This document shows positions 1 through 8,503 of a stretch of DNA of 64,000 nt, in pieces. Each line of letters opens with the position of its first letter. The stretch's first letter is position 1. The notes under the pieces are model-generated. The model had not been told where the DNA came from. It was given only the letters and a program-made list of their open reading frames with translations, and ran no database searches. Source of the stretch: Bordetella genomosp. 9 (lineage in GTDB: Bacteria; Pseudomonadota; Gammaproteobacteria; Burkholderiales; Burkholderiaceae_B); assembly GCF_002261425.1 (NCBI RefSeq), contig NZ_NEVJ01000003.1:2542001-2606000 (forward strand), in the 5' to 3' direction. A program made the translations under genes and the position numbers.

Positions 1-2780
1 CCCGTGCCATTCTTCACTAGTGTGCCGCCGCCGGTGACCGCGCCGCCCAGCGTCATGGCATTGGCGCTGTCCACCGTCAGCGTCGCGCCCAGGTTGACGT
101 CGTTCGCGAGTTGCCGCGCCGCGGTCGTATCCAGCGCGGCATTGCCGGCCACGGTCAGCGCGCCGCCGCCCAACGCGGTGTCGCTGCCCAGCACCAGGCG
201 GCCGGCGTTCAGCGTGGTGCCACCGGTATAGGTGTTCCCGCCGCTCAGCGTGAGCGTGCCGCCGTCGTTCAGCGCCAGCGCGCCGGCCCCGCCCACGATC
301 CCCGCCAAGGTAGTCGCCGCGCCGCCGGTACTGACGCCCAGGGCGCTGCCCCCGCCCAGCTGTATCCCGTTGCCGACCGTCAGTCCGGCGGCGGCCAGCG
401 TCGCCGCGCCGCCGACGTCCAGCGTCCCGCTGCCCAGGCCCTGGGCCGAGCCCAGGGTCAGCGTGCCGGCATTCAACTGCACGCCGCCGCTGTTCGTGTT
501 GTTACCGGCCAGGGTCAGGTTGGCCGCGCCGTTTTTGACCAGCCGGCCCGCGCCGGACACGGGCCCGCTCAGCGCCAGCGCCTGCGTACCGCCTACCGTG
601 AGGGCACCGCCCAGGGCGACCGCATTGCCCAGCGTCACCGCGCGGTTGCTGTCCACCGTGGCGGCGCCGCCCACGGTCAACGCGCCGCTGCCCAATGCGG
701 TGTCGGACCCCACGACCAGGGTCCCGGCGTTCAAGGTCGTGCCGCCGCCATAGCTGTTCGCGCCGTTCAAGGCGAGCACGCCGCCGCCGTTTTTCACGAC
801 CGCGCCGGCGGCGCCCGCCAGCGCGCCGTTCAGCGATAACGTGTTAGGTCCGTCCACGGTCAGTGCCGCGTTCAGGTTGGCGGTGTTCGCCAGGGCCACA
901 TTCCCCAGGCTGGACAGCGTCGTGCCCGCGGCGACGGTGATGGTGCCCGAGCCCAGCGCGCTGTTGCTGCCGACATTGAGCGCTCCGCCAGCCAGGGACG
1001 TGCCGCCGGTATAGCTGTTGTTGCCGGTGAGCGTCAGCGCTCCTGTTCCGGTTTTTGCAAGGCTGCCGGCGCCGCTGATGGCACCGGACAGCGCCAGCGG
1101 ATTCGCGCCGGAGAGATCCAGCGCACCGTTCAGGACGATCGCATTCTGCAGCGCTGCCCCGCCGCTGGCTTGCAATGTCGACGGCGCATCGACCGTCAGC
1201 GCGCCGCTGCCCAGCGCGGTATTGCCCGCCACCGCCAGGCCGCCGCCGTTCAGTTGCGTACCGCCCGCGTAGCTATTGGCGCCGGTCATGCTCAACGTGC
1301 CGGCGCCTGTCTTGACCAGCGCGGCATTGCCGGTGACGGCGCCGCCCAGGACCAGGTTTTCCGGCGTGGCCAAGGTCAGGTCGTTGTTCAGCGTGATGCT
1401 GTTGGCCAGCGCCATCGCGGTGCTGTTGCTCAACGTCGACGCGCCGTTCACCGTCACGCCGCCGCTGCCCAATGCGGCCGGCGCCACCAGCGCCAGCGTG
1501 CCGGCGTTCAGGACCGTACCGCCGCTGTAGGTGTTGGCGCCGGACAGGCTCAAGGTGCCGGTGCCTGACTTGGCCAGGCTGCCCGTGCCGGTGAGCGCGC
1601 CGCTCAAGGTCATGCTGTTGGCGCCTTGCACTGCCAGCCCGCCCGCGCCCAGCGTGAATGCGTTACCCAGGTTCAGGCCATTGCTGGCCGCGGCGATCGC
1701 GCCGCCATTCGCCTGCACCGTCCCCGCCCCGAACACGGATCCTCCGTCGACGGTGACGAGACCGCCATTCAGGATGGCCTGCTGGCTGACCAATGGTCCG
1801 CGCAGGGTCCACGAGCCGCTGTTCACCGTCAGGTTCTGGAAATTCCGGTACACCGTCGAACTGGCCACGCCAGTCCCGCTTGCGCCGCTTCCCGTGCCGA
1901 TAGCCGCGTTCTGTAGCACCAGCGTGTTGTTGCCGTTCTCGCCGCCATTCACCAGGCCGGCGCCCGCGAACCCGACGTTCAAGCTCAGCACGTTGAGCGC
2001 ATCGACGGAAACGCCGGTACCGCCATTGACAGCGGAGCCGGTCACCGCCGTGTACGTGTTGCTGCTGTTCGCGCCCAGGTACACGCTGCCGTTCACGGTA
2101 CCGACGTTGACGAAGCGATTGCCGGCAGTCGACGTGCCGAAGCCGATCCGGCCCGTTACCGTGCCCGTGTTGACCATGTTCACCGGCGCGCCGCCATACG
2201 CTGCGATGGCGGGACTGTCATAAACGTTCAGCGACACGCCCGACGGTACTTGCGAGCCTATCGCGCCGGCGTTGTTGATGTTGATCGCCCCGCTACCGTT
2301 GCTGCGCAGGTTCAGCGCCAGGCCGTTCAGGTTGAGCAGGCCGCCCACCAGGTTCAGGCCGGTGCCCCGGATCGCGCCGGTGCTGGCGTTGGTGACGGAT
2401 ACGGTGCCTCCTGCCGTGGCATTGCCCATCGCCACGCCCGAGCCGCCCAGGGACGCCAGGCCGGACAAGGTGGGATCGATCGCGCCGGCGTTGTTCAACG
2501 TGGTGTTGTTGCCGGTCAGTTGCACGGCCGAGCCGCCCAGGTTCACGGCCGGAACGGATACCGAGGCCGTCGGCGATACGGTGACTGTGACATTGTTCAG
2601 CGACGAAAAGACCGAGTTCGAGTCCAGCGCCGTCGCCTGCGTGGCGCACACGATGGACGTGCCGGTGGAACAGGCGGCCAGTGCGCGTTCCGGCGTCGCG
2701 GTCAGCCATGCCGTGCACAGCCACGCTGCCCCTAGCGGAAAGTACGGACGTGACAAAACCACTCGGCAAGCAAGTCTCAT
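1..2780 (-). CDS. Large autotransporter adhesin with PATR repeats (5' part, runs off window)
   Basis: The minus-strand frame from 2780 is open to the window edge (over 920 codons) and is rich in Gly, Ala, Asn, Ser and Thr, with phrases such as TLTLSGGNTYTGGTTLNAG. This is the autotransporter-associated beta-strand repeat of type Va autotransporters, which build a surface beta-helix. The start at 2780 has GGAG six bases upstream; an in-frame ATG at 2792 is less well placed. The first ~34 residues look like an unusual signal peptide ending near ERALA. Residues ~35-400 form a non-repetitive stalk with many NxG turns; at least six repeats follow. The C-terminal beta-barrel would lie outside the window, so secretion mode is inferred from family. 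Long open frames on the opposite strand are a by-product of the GC-rich repeats. Confidence 0.85.
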   Translation of the reverse strand, partial: MRLACRVVLSRPYFPLGAAWLCTAWLTATPERALAACSTGTSIVCATQATALDSNSVFSSLNNVTVTVSPTASVSVPAVNLGGSAVQLTGNNTTLNNAGAIDPTLSGLASLGGSGVAMGNATAGGTVSVTNASTGAIRGTGLNLVGGLLNLNGLALNLRSNGSGAININNAGAIGSQVPSGVSLNVYDSPAIAAYGGAPVNMVNTGTVTGRIGFGTSTAGNRFVNVGTVNGSVYLGANSSNTYTAVTGSAVNGGTGVSVDALNVLSLNVGFAGAGLVNGGENGNNTLVLQNAAIGTGSGASGTGVASSTVYRNFQNLTVNSGSWTLRGPLVSQQAILNGGLVTVDGGSVFGAGTVQANGGAIAAASNGLNLGNAFTLGAGGLAVQGANSMTLSGALTGTGSLAKSGTGTLSLSGANTYSGGTVLNAGTLALVAPAALGSGGVTVNGASTLSNSTAMALANSITLNNDLTLATPENLVLGGAVTGNAALVKTGAGTLSMTGANSYAGGTQLNGGGLAVAGNTALGSGALTVDAPSTLQASGGAALQNAIVLNGALDLSGANPLALSGAISGAGSLAKTGTGALTLTGNNSYTGGTSLAGGALNVGSNSALGSGTITVAAGTTLSSLGNVALANTANLNAALTVDGPNTLSLNGALAGAAGAVVKNGGGVLALNGANSYGGGTTLNAGTLVVGSDTALGSGALTVGGAATVDSNRAVTLGNAVALGGALTVGGTQALALSGPVSGAGRLVKNGAANLTLAGNNTNSGGVQLNAGTLTLGSAQGLGSGTLDVGGAATLAAAGLTVGNGIQLGGGSALGVSTGGAATTLAGIVGGAGALALNDGGTLTLSGGNTYTGGTTLNAGRLVLGSDTALGGGALTVAGNAALDTTAARQLANDVNLGATLTVDSANAMTLGGAVTGGGTLVKNGT
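180..1570 (-). repeat. Six tandem ~85-90-codon PATR units inside the autotransporter
   Basis: The core SGANTY/TGANSY/TGNNSY/NGANSY/AGNNTN/SGGNTY recurs roughly every 255-270 bp, near 1540, 1281, 1026, 771, 510 and 245 on the minus strand. Each is followed by GGT-x-LN-GTL and then ALGSG-LTV. The units are diverged rather than identical, as expected for an old beta-helix repeat. More units probably lie beyond position 1. Confidence 0.8.
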
Positions 2781-3267
2781 CGGTAGCTCCATGTTCTAGG
2801 GCTTCCTGTCGATTTCCCCCTGGCTCCAGGTTCGAAATCGGGAGACATCTGCCGCCGGGCAGGAAGTGCGTTTCCGCGTCCCAATCGCTGTGTGCTCACA
2901 CCCTACCGCGGGGAGAGCCCAGGCCGTCTACTTCAAGAAATATCCCAAAGCGTCAAAACACTACCTTCCGCCCACAATCTCCTCTACCTTATTTCTTGTA
3001 GTTACAGTAGTGTCGTTAATTGTCACGAGTGGAGTGATTGATTGTGACTTAAAACGCCTCTTTGAGACATTTTGTCTTTAATAACGTACAAACTCGCAAT
3101 AATCAGCGCGGTTTTAGCGTAGCGAACGTGTTTCGAAAGCTTCGTGGCCCGGGTGCCGAAGTGATTACATGTAACAAACCAGGCCAGGATGAGCACGCAA
3201 ATCCGCAAGGACGCCGACAGATTCGCGCGGCATCATTCGCTCTTCCAGGCTTCTCCAGAGGGTCGCG
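2781..3267. other. 487-bp intergenic region between divergent genes
   Basis: This gap separates the autotransporter (-) from the dipeptidase fusion (+). The stretch from about 2920 to 3120 is clearly AT-richer than its surroundings and should hold the promoters of both genes. I could not assign convincing -35/-10 pairs or a conserved RNA. Short open frames here show no recognisable protein. Confidence 0.6.
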
Positions 3268-4728
3268 ATGCGAGTCCGATGGTCCACCGTCTACGATGGC
3301 GCTGCCGACATTCCCGCCGGCCAGCGGGTCATGCTGGCCGGACATCCCGTATTTCCGATCGACAGCCGCTACGCGGACACGTTTTTGCTGGTGCAACACG
3401 CACCGTGTTGCGGCGCCCACGCCGCGCCGGTCCCCGATATGGCGGTGGAAGTCCATGCGGCCGACGGGATCACCGTCCATGCCGGCCCCGTGGTGGTGGA
3501 AGGCATCTGGCAGCCGCTGGTCGACGATCCAGCGGGCTGGCGTTGTCGGATACGGGATGCCCGCGTCAACCGGATCAAGGACCCGTGGGATGCCGCCGGG
3601 CTGAGCCGCCGGCGTTTCCTGGCACTGGGCGCGCTATCCAGCCTGGCCGCATGCGCGAGCCCTGCCGGCCATGGCGACATGGCTTCCTTCCCGGGATCCG
3701 GCACGGCGCCCTCGGCGGAGCCGCATAACGAGACGGATACGCTGGCATGGATGCGAACGCAGGTCACGATCGACATGCACAGCCACGCAGGCCGCATCAA
3801 CCTGGGCCGGGCGCCCGTCCCGCCGGCCTTTACGCCGGTCGCGGCGCCGATGCGGGCGGGCGGCATGGACGTCGTCTGCATGGCCGTGGTCAGCGATTCG
3901 AGCGCAAACCATATCGTCGACAGCGCCTCCGGGCGCCGTCGCATCGTCGCCTATCGCGACCCGGCGCCGGGCGAGATGGCGGCACGCGGCGAAGCCGCGT
4001 TCCAACGCCTGCGCGCACTGATGTCCGAGCAGGGCCTGCAGCCCGTCCGGGATGCCGCATCGCTGGACGCGGCGCGCGAAACCGGCGGCGCCGTGATCGT
4101 AGCCGCGGAAGGCGCCGACTTCCTGGAGGGTGACGTCAAACGGCTGCAGGACGCCTGGCAGCGTCACGGCCTGCGCCACCTGCAGTTGACGCATTACCGG
4201 GTGAACGAACTGGGCGACATCCAGACGGCGCCGCCCGTACATGGCGGGCTGACCGATTTCGGCGTCGACGTGATCCGACGCTGCAACACGCTGCGCATCG
4301 TGGTCGACGTCGCCCATGGCACCCTGGACCTTGTCAGACGCGCCGCCGCCGTGACCGCGCGGCCGCTGGTGCTATCGCATACCGCCTTGGCCAAGCGCCC
4401 CTCGCGCTACAGCCGCGCGATCTCGCCGGAGCACGCGAAGCTGATCGCCGACACCGACGGCGTCATCGGCATCTGGCCGGTCGCCACCACGTTTCCCACG
4501 CTGGCAGCGATGGCCGGCGGCATACGCGCCATGGCTGACGCCGTCGGCGTACGCCACGTCGGGATCGGCAGCGACATGCTGGGCCTGCTGAGTCCCTCGG
4601 TGCTGGACAGTTACCGCAAGCTGCCGCTTCTGGCGCAAGCGCTGGTCGATGCCGGATTCAGCCGGGAAGAAGCCGGCATGATCCTGGGCGGCAATTATGC
4701 GCGGGTGTGGGCGGCCACCATGGCCTGA
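3268..4728 (+). CDS. DUF3299-like domain fused to Tat/lipoprotein signal and M19 membrane dipeptidase
   Basis: 486 residues. Residues ~5-105 resemble a DUF3299 domain (AGQRVMLAGHPVFPID, then TFLLVQHAPCCGAH). Residues 113-129 are a twin-arginine lipoprotein-like signal (SRRRFLAL ending in LAAC), and residues ~165-486 are an M19 (renal dipeptidase-like) metallopeptidase. M19 landmarks are EGADF (bridging Glu), VDVAH and VLSHTA (zinc His) and GIGSD. The usual first ligand pair HxD is HSH (171-173). The start has GAGGG six bases upstream, and no good start sits just before the internal signal except a CTG, so the fusion looks genuine. An export signal in mid-protein is odd: the first domain may stay cytoplasmic with the signal acting as an anchor, or a shorter secreted form may be made from an internal start. 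Metal-dependent dipeptide hydrolysis is inferred from family. Confidence 0.75.
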   Translation: MRVRWSTVYDGAADIPAGQRVMLAGHPVFPIDSRYADTFLLVQHAPCCGAHAAPVPDMAVEVHAADGITVHAGPVVVEGIWQPLVDDPAGWRCRIRDARVNRIKDPWDAAGLSRRRFLALGALSSLAACASPAGHGDMASFPGSGTAPSAEPHNETDTLAWMRTQVTIDMHSHAGRINLGRAPVPPAFTPVAAPMRAGGMDVVCMAVVSDSSANHIVDSASGRRRIVAYRDPAPGEMAARGEAAFQRLRALMSEQGLQPVRDAASLDAARETGGAVIVAAEGADFLEGDVKRLQDAWQRHGLRHLQLTHYRVNELGDIQTAPPVHGGLTDFGVDVIRRCNTLRIVVDVAHGTLDLVRRAAAVTARPLVLSHTALAKRPSRYSRAISPEHAKLIADTDGVIGIWPVATTFPTLAAMAGGIRAMADAVGVRHVGIGSDMLGLLSPSVLDSYRKLPLLAQALVDAGFSREEAGMILGGNYARVWAATMA

Positions 4729-4736
4729 GGACGGCC

Positions 4737-5837
4737 TCAGCGCGTTCCCGCCGCCTGGATTTCGCGCGCGATCGCCGATAACGGCACGGTACGCTCCACG
4801 CCGCCGCGCTTGATGGCTTCCTTGGGCATGCCGAACACCACGCAGCTGTCTTCGTCCTGCGCCAGCGTGCGGGCGCCGGCCTGGCGCATTTCCAGCAGGC
4901 CGGCGGCGCCGTCGTCGCCCATGCCGGTCATGATGATGCCCAGCGCGTTGCCGCCCGCGTGCCGCGCCACCGAACGGAACAGCACGTCCACCGACGGGCG
5001 ATGGCGGTTGACCAGCGGGCCGTCGCGCACTTCGACGAAATACTGCGCGCCGCTGCGTTTCAGCATCATGTGCTTGCCGCCGGGCGCGATCAGGGCCTGG
5101 CCCGGGACGACGCGGTCGTTGTTCTGCGCCTCCTTGACCGAGATCCGGCAGATCCCGTCCAGGCGCGCGGCGAAGGCGGCGGTGAATTTTTCCGGCATGT
5201 GCTGCACGATCACCATTCCCGGGCATACGCGTGGCAAGCCGGTCAGCACTTCTTCCAGCGCCTGCGTGCCGCCGGTGGACGTGCCGATGGCGACCAGGCG
5301 CTCGGTGGTCTGCAGCACCGGCTGCGCCGCGCCGGGGCGATGATCCGGCGCCGGCAGCACGGCGTCGGCGCTGTGCTTGGGCGTGGCCACGGCCGGCGCC
5401 GCATGGCCGGCCGGCAGGCGCCGCACGCGGGCCCGGGCCGCCGCGCGCACGGTGGCGATCAGTTCGGCGGCGCTGTCGGTCAGGAACTGCTTGAGCCCGA
5501 GCTTGGGCTTGGTCACGACCGACACCGCGCCGGCGGCCAGCGCCTCCACCGTGACGCGCGCGCCTTTCTCGGTCAGGGTCGAACAGATCACCACCGGCGT
5601 GGGATGCTCCTGCATGATCTTGCGCAGAAAGGTCAGGCCATCCATGCGTGGCATCTCGATGTCCAGCACGATCACGTCTGGCCACGCCTGCTTCATGCGC
5701 TCGGCGGCAAGGATGGGATCGGCCGCGGCGTGCAGCACCTCGATGCCGGGCGCATCGGACAACAGGCCGGCCAGCACCTGCCGCACCACGGCGGAGTCGT
5801 CGACGACCATGACTTTGATGGATGACATGGGATTCAT
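4737..5837 (-). CDS. cheB: CheB chemoreceptor methylesterase/deamidase
   Basis: 366 residues: an N-terminal receiver (Asp pair at 13-14, phospho-acceptor D59 in VIVLDIEMP), a linker rich in Ala/Pro, and a C-terminal methylesterase domain. The catalytic triad is visible as the Ser of GTSTGG, the His of QHMP and the Asp of GMGDDGA. It removes methyl groups from, and deamidates, receptor glutamates/glutamines during adaptation, activated by CheA phosphorylation. It is the last gene of the chemosensory operon: its ATG overlaps the cheR TGA as ATGA (5834-5837). It ends eight bases from the convergent dipeptidase gene with no clear terminator between them. Confidence 0.96.
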   Translation of the reverse strand: MNPMSSIKVMVVDDSAVVRQVLAGLLSDAPGIEVLHAAADPILAAERMKQAWPDVIVLDIEMPRMDGLTFLRKIMQEHPTPVVICSTLTEKGARVTVEALAAGAVSVVTKPKLGLKQFLTDSAAELIATVRAAARARVRRLPAGHAAPAVATPKHSADAVLPAPDHRPGAAQPVLQTTERLVAIGTSTGGTQALEEVLTGLPRVCPGMVIVQHMPEKFTAAFAARLDGICRISVKEAQNNDRVVPGQALIAPGGKHMMLKRSGAQYFVEVRDGPLVNRHRPSVDVLFRSVARHAGGNALGIIMTGMGDDGAAGLLEMRQAGARTLAQDEDSCVVFGMPKEAIKRGGVERTVPLSAIAREIQAAGTR

Positions 5838-6628
5838 GGCTTGCGGTAAACGGACGGCATCACGCTGCGCACCGCATCGGTCACGCCGTGCAGGCTTTCC
5901 GAATGGCCGATGAACAGGTGACCGCCGGACTTGAGCAGGCCCAGCACGCGGTCGACCACCTGCCGCTTGGTATCGCCGTTGAAATAAATCATGACGTTGC
6001 GCAGGAAAATCACGTCGAAGCGTCCCAGGTCAGGCAGCGGCGCGTTCAGGTTCGCATGCAGGAAGCGCACATGGGCGCGTACCGCGCGGTCGACCAGCAA
6101 GGTGCCGGCATGCTGGCCGGTGCCTTTCAGGCAGAAGCGCTTGCGGTAGTCGTCCGGCATCTGGAGCGCCCGCTGTTCGGAGTAGTGCCCCGTGCGCGCA
6201 CGCTCCAGCACCCGGGTACTGATGTCGGTGCCCACGATTTCGAAAGACCTCCTGTCGGCCAGGCAATCGCGCAATACCATCGCCGCGGTATAGGCTTCCT
6301 CACCCGTCGAGCTGGCGGCGCTCCACACGCGAAACGGTTGGGACGCGCCGGTGGCCAGGCGGCGCAGCATGTCGAAATGCCGCGGTTCGCGAAAGAAATA
6401 GGTTTCGTTGGTCGTCAGCAGATCGATCGCGATCTGCATTTCCGCCGCGCCGGCCGCGCCTTGCAGCAGCGCGAAATAATCGCCGTAGCTGTCCACGCCG
6501 CGCGCATGCACGCGCTTCGACAACCGTCCAGACACCAGCGCCTTCTTGGCCGGCGCCAGCGTGATGCCCGCCGCTTCGTAGATGAAGCGCTGGAACTGGG
6601 CGAACTCCCTGTCGTTGATCGGCTGCAT
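5834..6628 (-). CDS. cheR: CheR SAM-dependent receptor methyltransferase
   Basis: 264 residues from the ATG at 6628 ([12 protein letters not shown]). The frame extends further upstream, but that part overlaps the preceding gene and is not CheR-like. The N-terminal helical domain (to ~70) is followed by the SAM-binding fold with [11 protein letters not shown] and the conserved [12 protein letters not shown] segment. It methylates glutamates in the MCP signalling domain, opposing CheB. No TPR or other C-terminal extension is present. The gene overlaps cheB by four bases, so the adaptation pair is probably translationally coupled. The gap to the upstream EAL gene is only 20 bp. Confidence 0.95.
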   Translation of the reverse strand: MQPINDREFAQFQRFIYEAAGITLAPAKKALVSGRLSKRVHARGVDSYGDYFALLQGAAGAAEMQIAIDLLTTNETYFFREPRHFDMLRRLATGASQPFRVWSAASSTGEEAYTAAMVLRDCLADRRSFEIVGTDISTRVLERARTGHYSEQRALQMPDDYRKRFCLKGTGQHAGTLLVDRAVRAHVRFLHANLNAPLPDLGRFDVIFLRNVMIYFNGDTKRQVVDRVLGLLKSGGHLFIGHSESLHGVTDAVRSVMPSVYRKP

Positions 6629-6648
6629 GGCGATGGGCGGTCGAGTGT

Positions 6649-7947
6649 TCAGTCTTCGCTGGAAACTTCGGTGGGGGTGCGCAGCAGCGGCAGCCGCGCG
6701 CGATGCGTACGCAACCAGGATGGGATGGCTTCGCCCGGCATGGCGCGGGCAATGAAATACCCCTGGCCCAGCGCGCATCCCAGCCGCTGCACCAGCCGCC
6801 AGTCTTCCAGCGTTTCGATGCCTTCGGCGGTCGTGGTCATGCCCATCTCCGATGCCATATCGATGGCCGCGCCCAGGATGGTGCGCAACTGCTTGCGACC
6901 GTTGGCGCCGTGCACGAAGCTGCGGTCTATCTTCAGCTCGGTGAACGGCACGCGCGTCAACTGCTGCATGGACGAAAAGCCGGTGCCGTAGTCGTCGATG
7001 GACAGGCCGAAGCCGCGCAGGCGCAGCCGCGCCAGCAATCCGCGCGCGGCGCTGTCGGCCTCGACCAGCGAGCTTTCCGTGATCTCGAACACCAGTTGCC
7101 CGGGCGGAACCTGGAAGCGCTCCACCACTTCCAGGATGCCGTTGGCCAGGCCCGGCCAGTCCAGCAGCAATGGCGACAGGTTCACCGCCAGGGAGAGCCG
7201 CAGCCCGCGCCGGCTCCAGCGCGACACCTGGGCCAACGCCTGCTCCATCACGATGAAGGTCAAGGGATGGATCAGGCCGTAGCGCTCGGCCAGCGGCACG
7301 AACCGGCCCGGCGCAATGTCGCCCAGCTCGGGATGCGTCCAGCGCGCCAGGGCTTCCACACCGCGTATGAGTCCGGTGCGGATGTCGGCCTTGGGCTGAT
7401 AGTGCACACGGATCTGGCCATCGCGCAGCGCCGCTTCCAGCATGCTCGGGGGAATATGCGCGGCGCTGTCAGGCGCGTTCGCCGCCACGCCGCCCGCCGC
7501 GGCCAGCCCGCCCGGCGTGCGCACGCCGCGCATGTCCAGCGCGTCGGACAGTCCGGCCAGCGTCAAGGGCTTCTCCAGGCCGGCCAATACCTGGAAGCCC
7601 ATGCCGGCGGCCACCGACACCACGGAATCGATCATCGCGCTCTCTCGGCCGGAGGCGATCACCAGATCGGGGATGACGTCGCGGATCAACAGCTGCTCCA
7701 GCAGCTCGATGCAATCCATGCCGGGCATTTCGATATCGACGATCATCACCGACGGCCGTGGCGACAGCCGCTCCAGCAATGCGAGCGCCGTCGTGCCGCC
7801 CACGGCCTCGTGCACGGCGTCGATGCCGAGCTTGCGGCACAGCGAAGCGATGTGCATGCGATGCACGGCGCTGTCGTCGACGATCAGGACCGACACCACG
7901 CCGGGCGGCGCGACCGCCATCTGCCTGGCCCGGTCCTGCCCGTTCAT
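6649..7947 (-). CDS. Response regulator with EAL cyclic-di-GMP phosphodiesterase domain
   Basis: 432 residues. The receiver is at ~18-140 (acidic pair 24-25, phospho-acceptor D71 in VMIVDIEMPG). The EAL domain is at ~165-415. Catalytic signature residues appear intact: E198 of EAL, the Asn of AVNLSP, EITESS, D318-D319 (SIDDYGTGF), the Lys of ELKIDRS, E375 (TAEGIET) and the Gln of ALGQGYF. An active phosphodiesterase hydrolysing c-di-GMP, controlled by phosphorylation from the neighbouring CheA, is the natural reading. The start at 7947 overlaps the cheW stop as ATGA. It lies between cheW and cheR within the operon, which ties chemosensory output to c-di-GMP turnover. Confidence 0.93.
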   Translation of the reverse strand: MNGQDRARQMAVAPPGVVSVLIVDDSAVHRMHIASLCRKLGIDAVHEAVGGTTALALLERLSPRPSVMIVDIEMPGMDCIELLEQLLIRDVIPDLVIASGRESAMIDSVVSVAAGMGFQVLAGLEKPLTLAGLSDALDMRGVRTPGGLAAAGGVAANAPDSAAHIPPSMLEAALRDGQIRVHYQPKADIRTGLIRGVEALARWTHPELGDIAPGRFVPLAERYGLIHPLTFIVMEQALAQVSRWSRRGLRLSLAVNLSPLLLDWPGLANGILEVVERFQVPPGQLVFEITESSLVEADSAARGLLARLRLRGFGLSIDDYGTGFSSMQQLTRVPFTELKIDRSFVHGANGRKQLRTILGAAIDMASEMGMTTTAEGIETLEDWRLVQRLGCALGQGYFIARAMPGEAIPSWLRTHRARLPLLRTPTEVSSED

Positions 7948-8492
7948 ATCACGCTCGCGCCTTCCGGCATGGCGGCCGGGTGCACGGCGTCGGAAGCCGC
8001 GTTCAGCCCATCCAACGCCATGACGGGTCCGACCGCCAGCAGGATGACGAAACGGCCGCGCACCTTGCCGACGCCGGCGATGAAATCGCTGCGCAGGCCC
8101 GCGCCGAACGCGGGCGGCGGTTCGATGTCGGCCTGGGCGATTTCCAGCACCTCGTTCACGCCGTCCACCACGACGCCCGCGACGTGGCGGCCGCCGTCGT
8201 CCGTGTCCAGTTCGACGATGACGATGCAGGTGCGCTTGGTCACCGCCGACGGCTCGCGGCCGAAGCGGGCCTGCAGGTCCATGACCGGCACCACCGCGCC
8301 GCGCAGGTTGATGACGCCGCGTATGCACGCCGGCATCATCGGCACCAGCGTCAGGTCGTGGTATTCGATGATTTCCTTGATGGCCAGGATGCCGATGGCG
8401 AACGTATCGCCGCCCAGCATGAAGGTCAGGTACTGCGACGGCTCGGCGCCCGCCTGGGCGCCCGCACCGTAGGGTTGCGGCATCGCGCTCAT
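7944..8492 (-). CDS. cheW: CheW coupling protein
   Basis: 182 residues of the CheW SH3-like fold (YLTFMLGGDTFAIGI, then IRGVINLRGAVVPVMDL near residue 60), which links receptors to the CheA kinase. I chose the ATG at 8492, preceded by AGGGG and AGGGCG. A TTG at 8507 overlapping the mcp stop would add five residues and is possible. The C-terminus has a ~25-residue tail beyond the usual fold (ending PEGASVI). The stop overlaps the next gene by four bases. Confidence 0.94.
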   Translation of the reverse strand: MSAMPQPYGAGAQAGAEPSQYLTFMLGGDTFAIGILAIKEIIEYHDLTLVPMMPACIRGVINLRGAVVPVMDLQARFGREPSAVTKRTCIVIVELDTDDGGRHVAGVVVDGVNEVLEIAQADIEPPPAFGAGLRSDFIAGVGKVRGRFVILLAVGPVMALDGLNAASDAVHPAAMPEGASVI

Positions 8493-8503
8493 CGCCCTGC
8501 CCC

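Noticed and set aside
4..2223. Several long plus-strand open frames rich in Pro, Ala and Val
   Set aside because: They are the antisense of the PATR-repeat autotransporter; their composition is explained by GC-rich Gly/Ala/Asn codons read backwards, and they show no domain.
3268..3603. Idea that the DUF3299-like domain is a separate small gene
   Set aside because: There is no stop codon between it and the peptidase and no good start before the internal signal; only a CTG is available.
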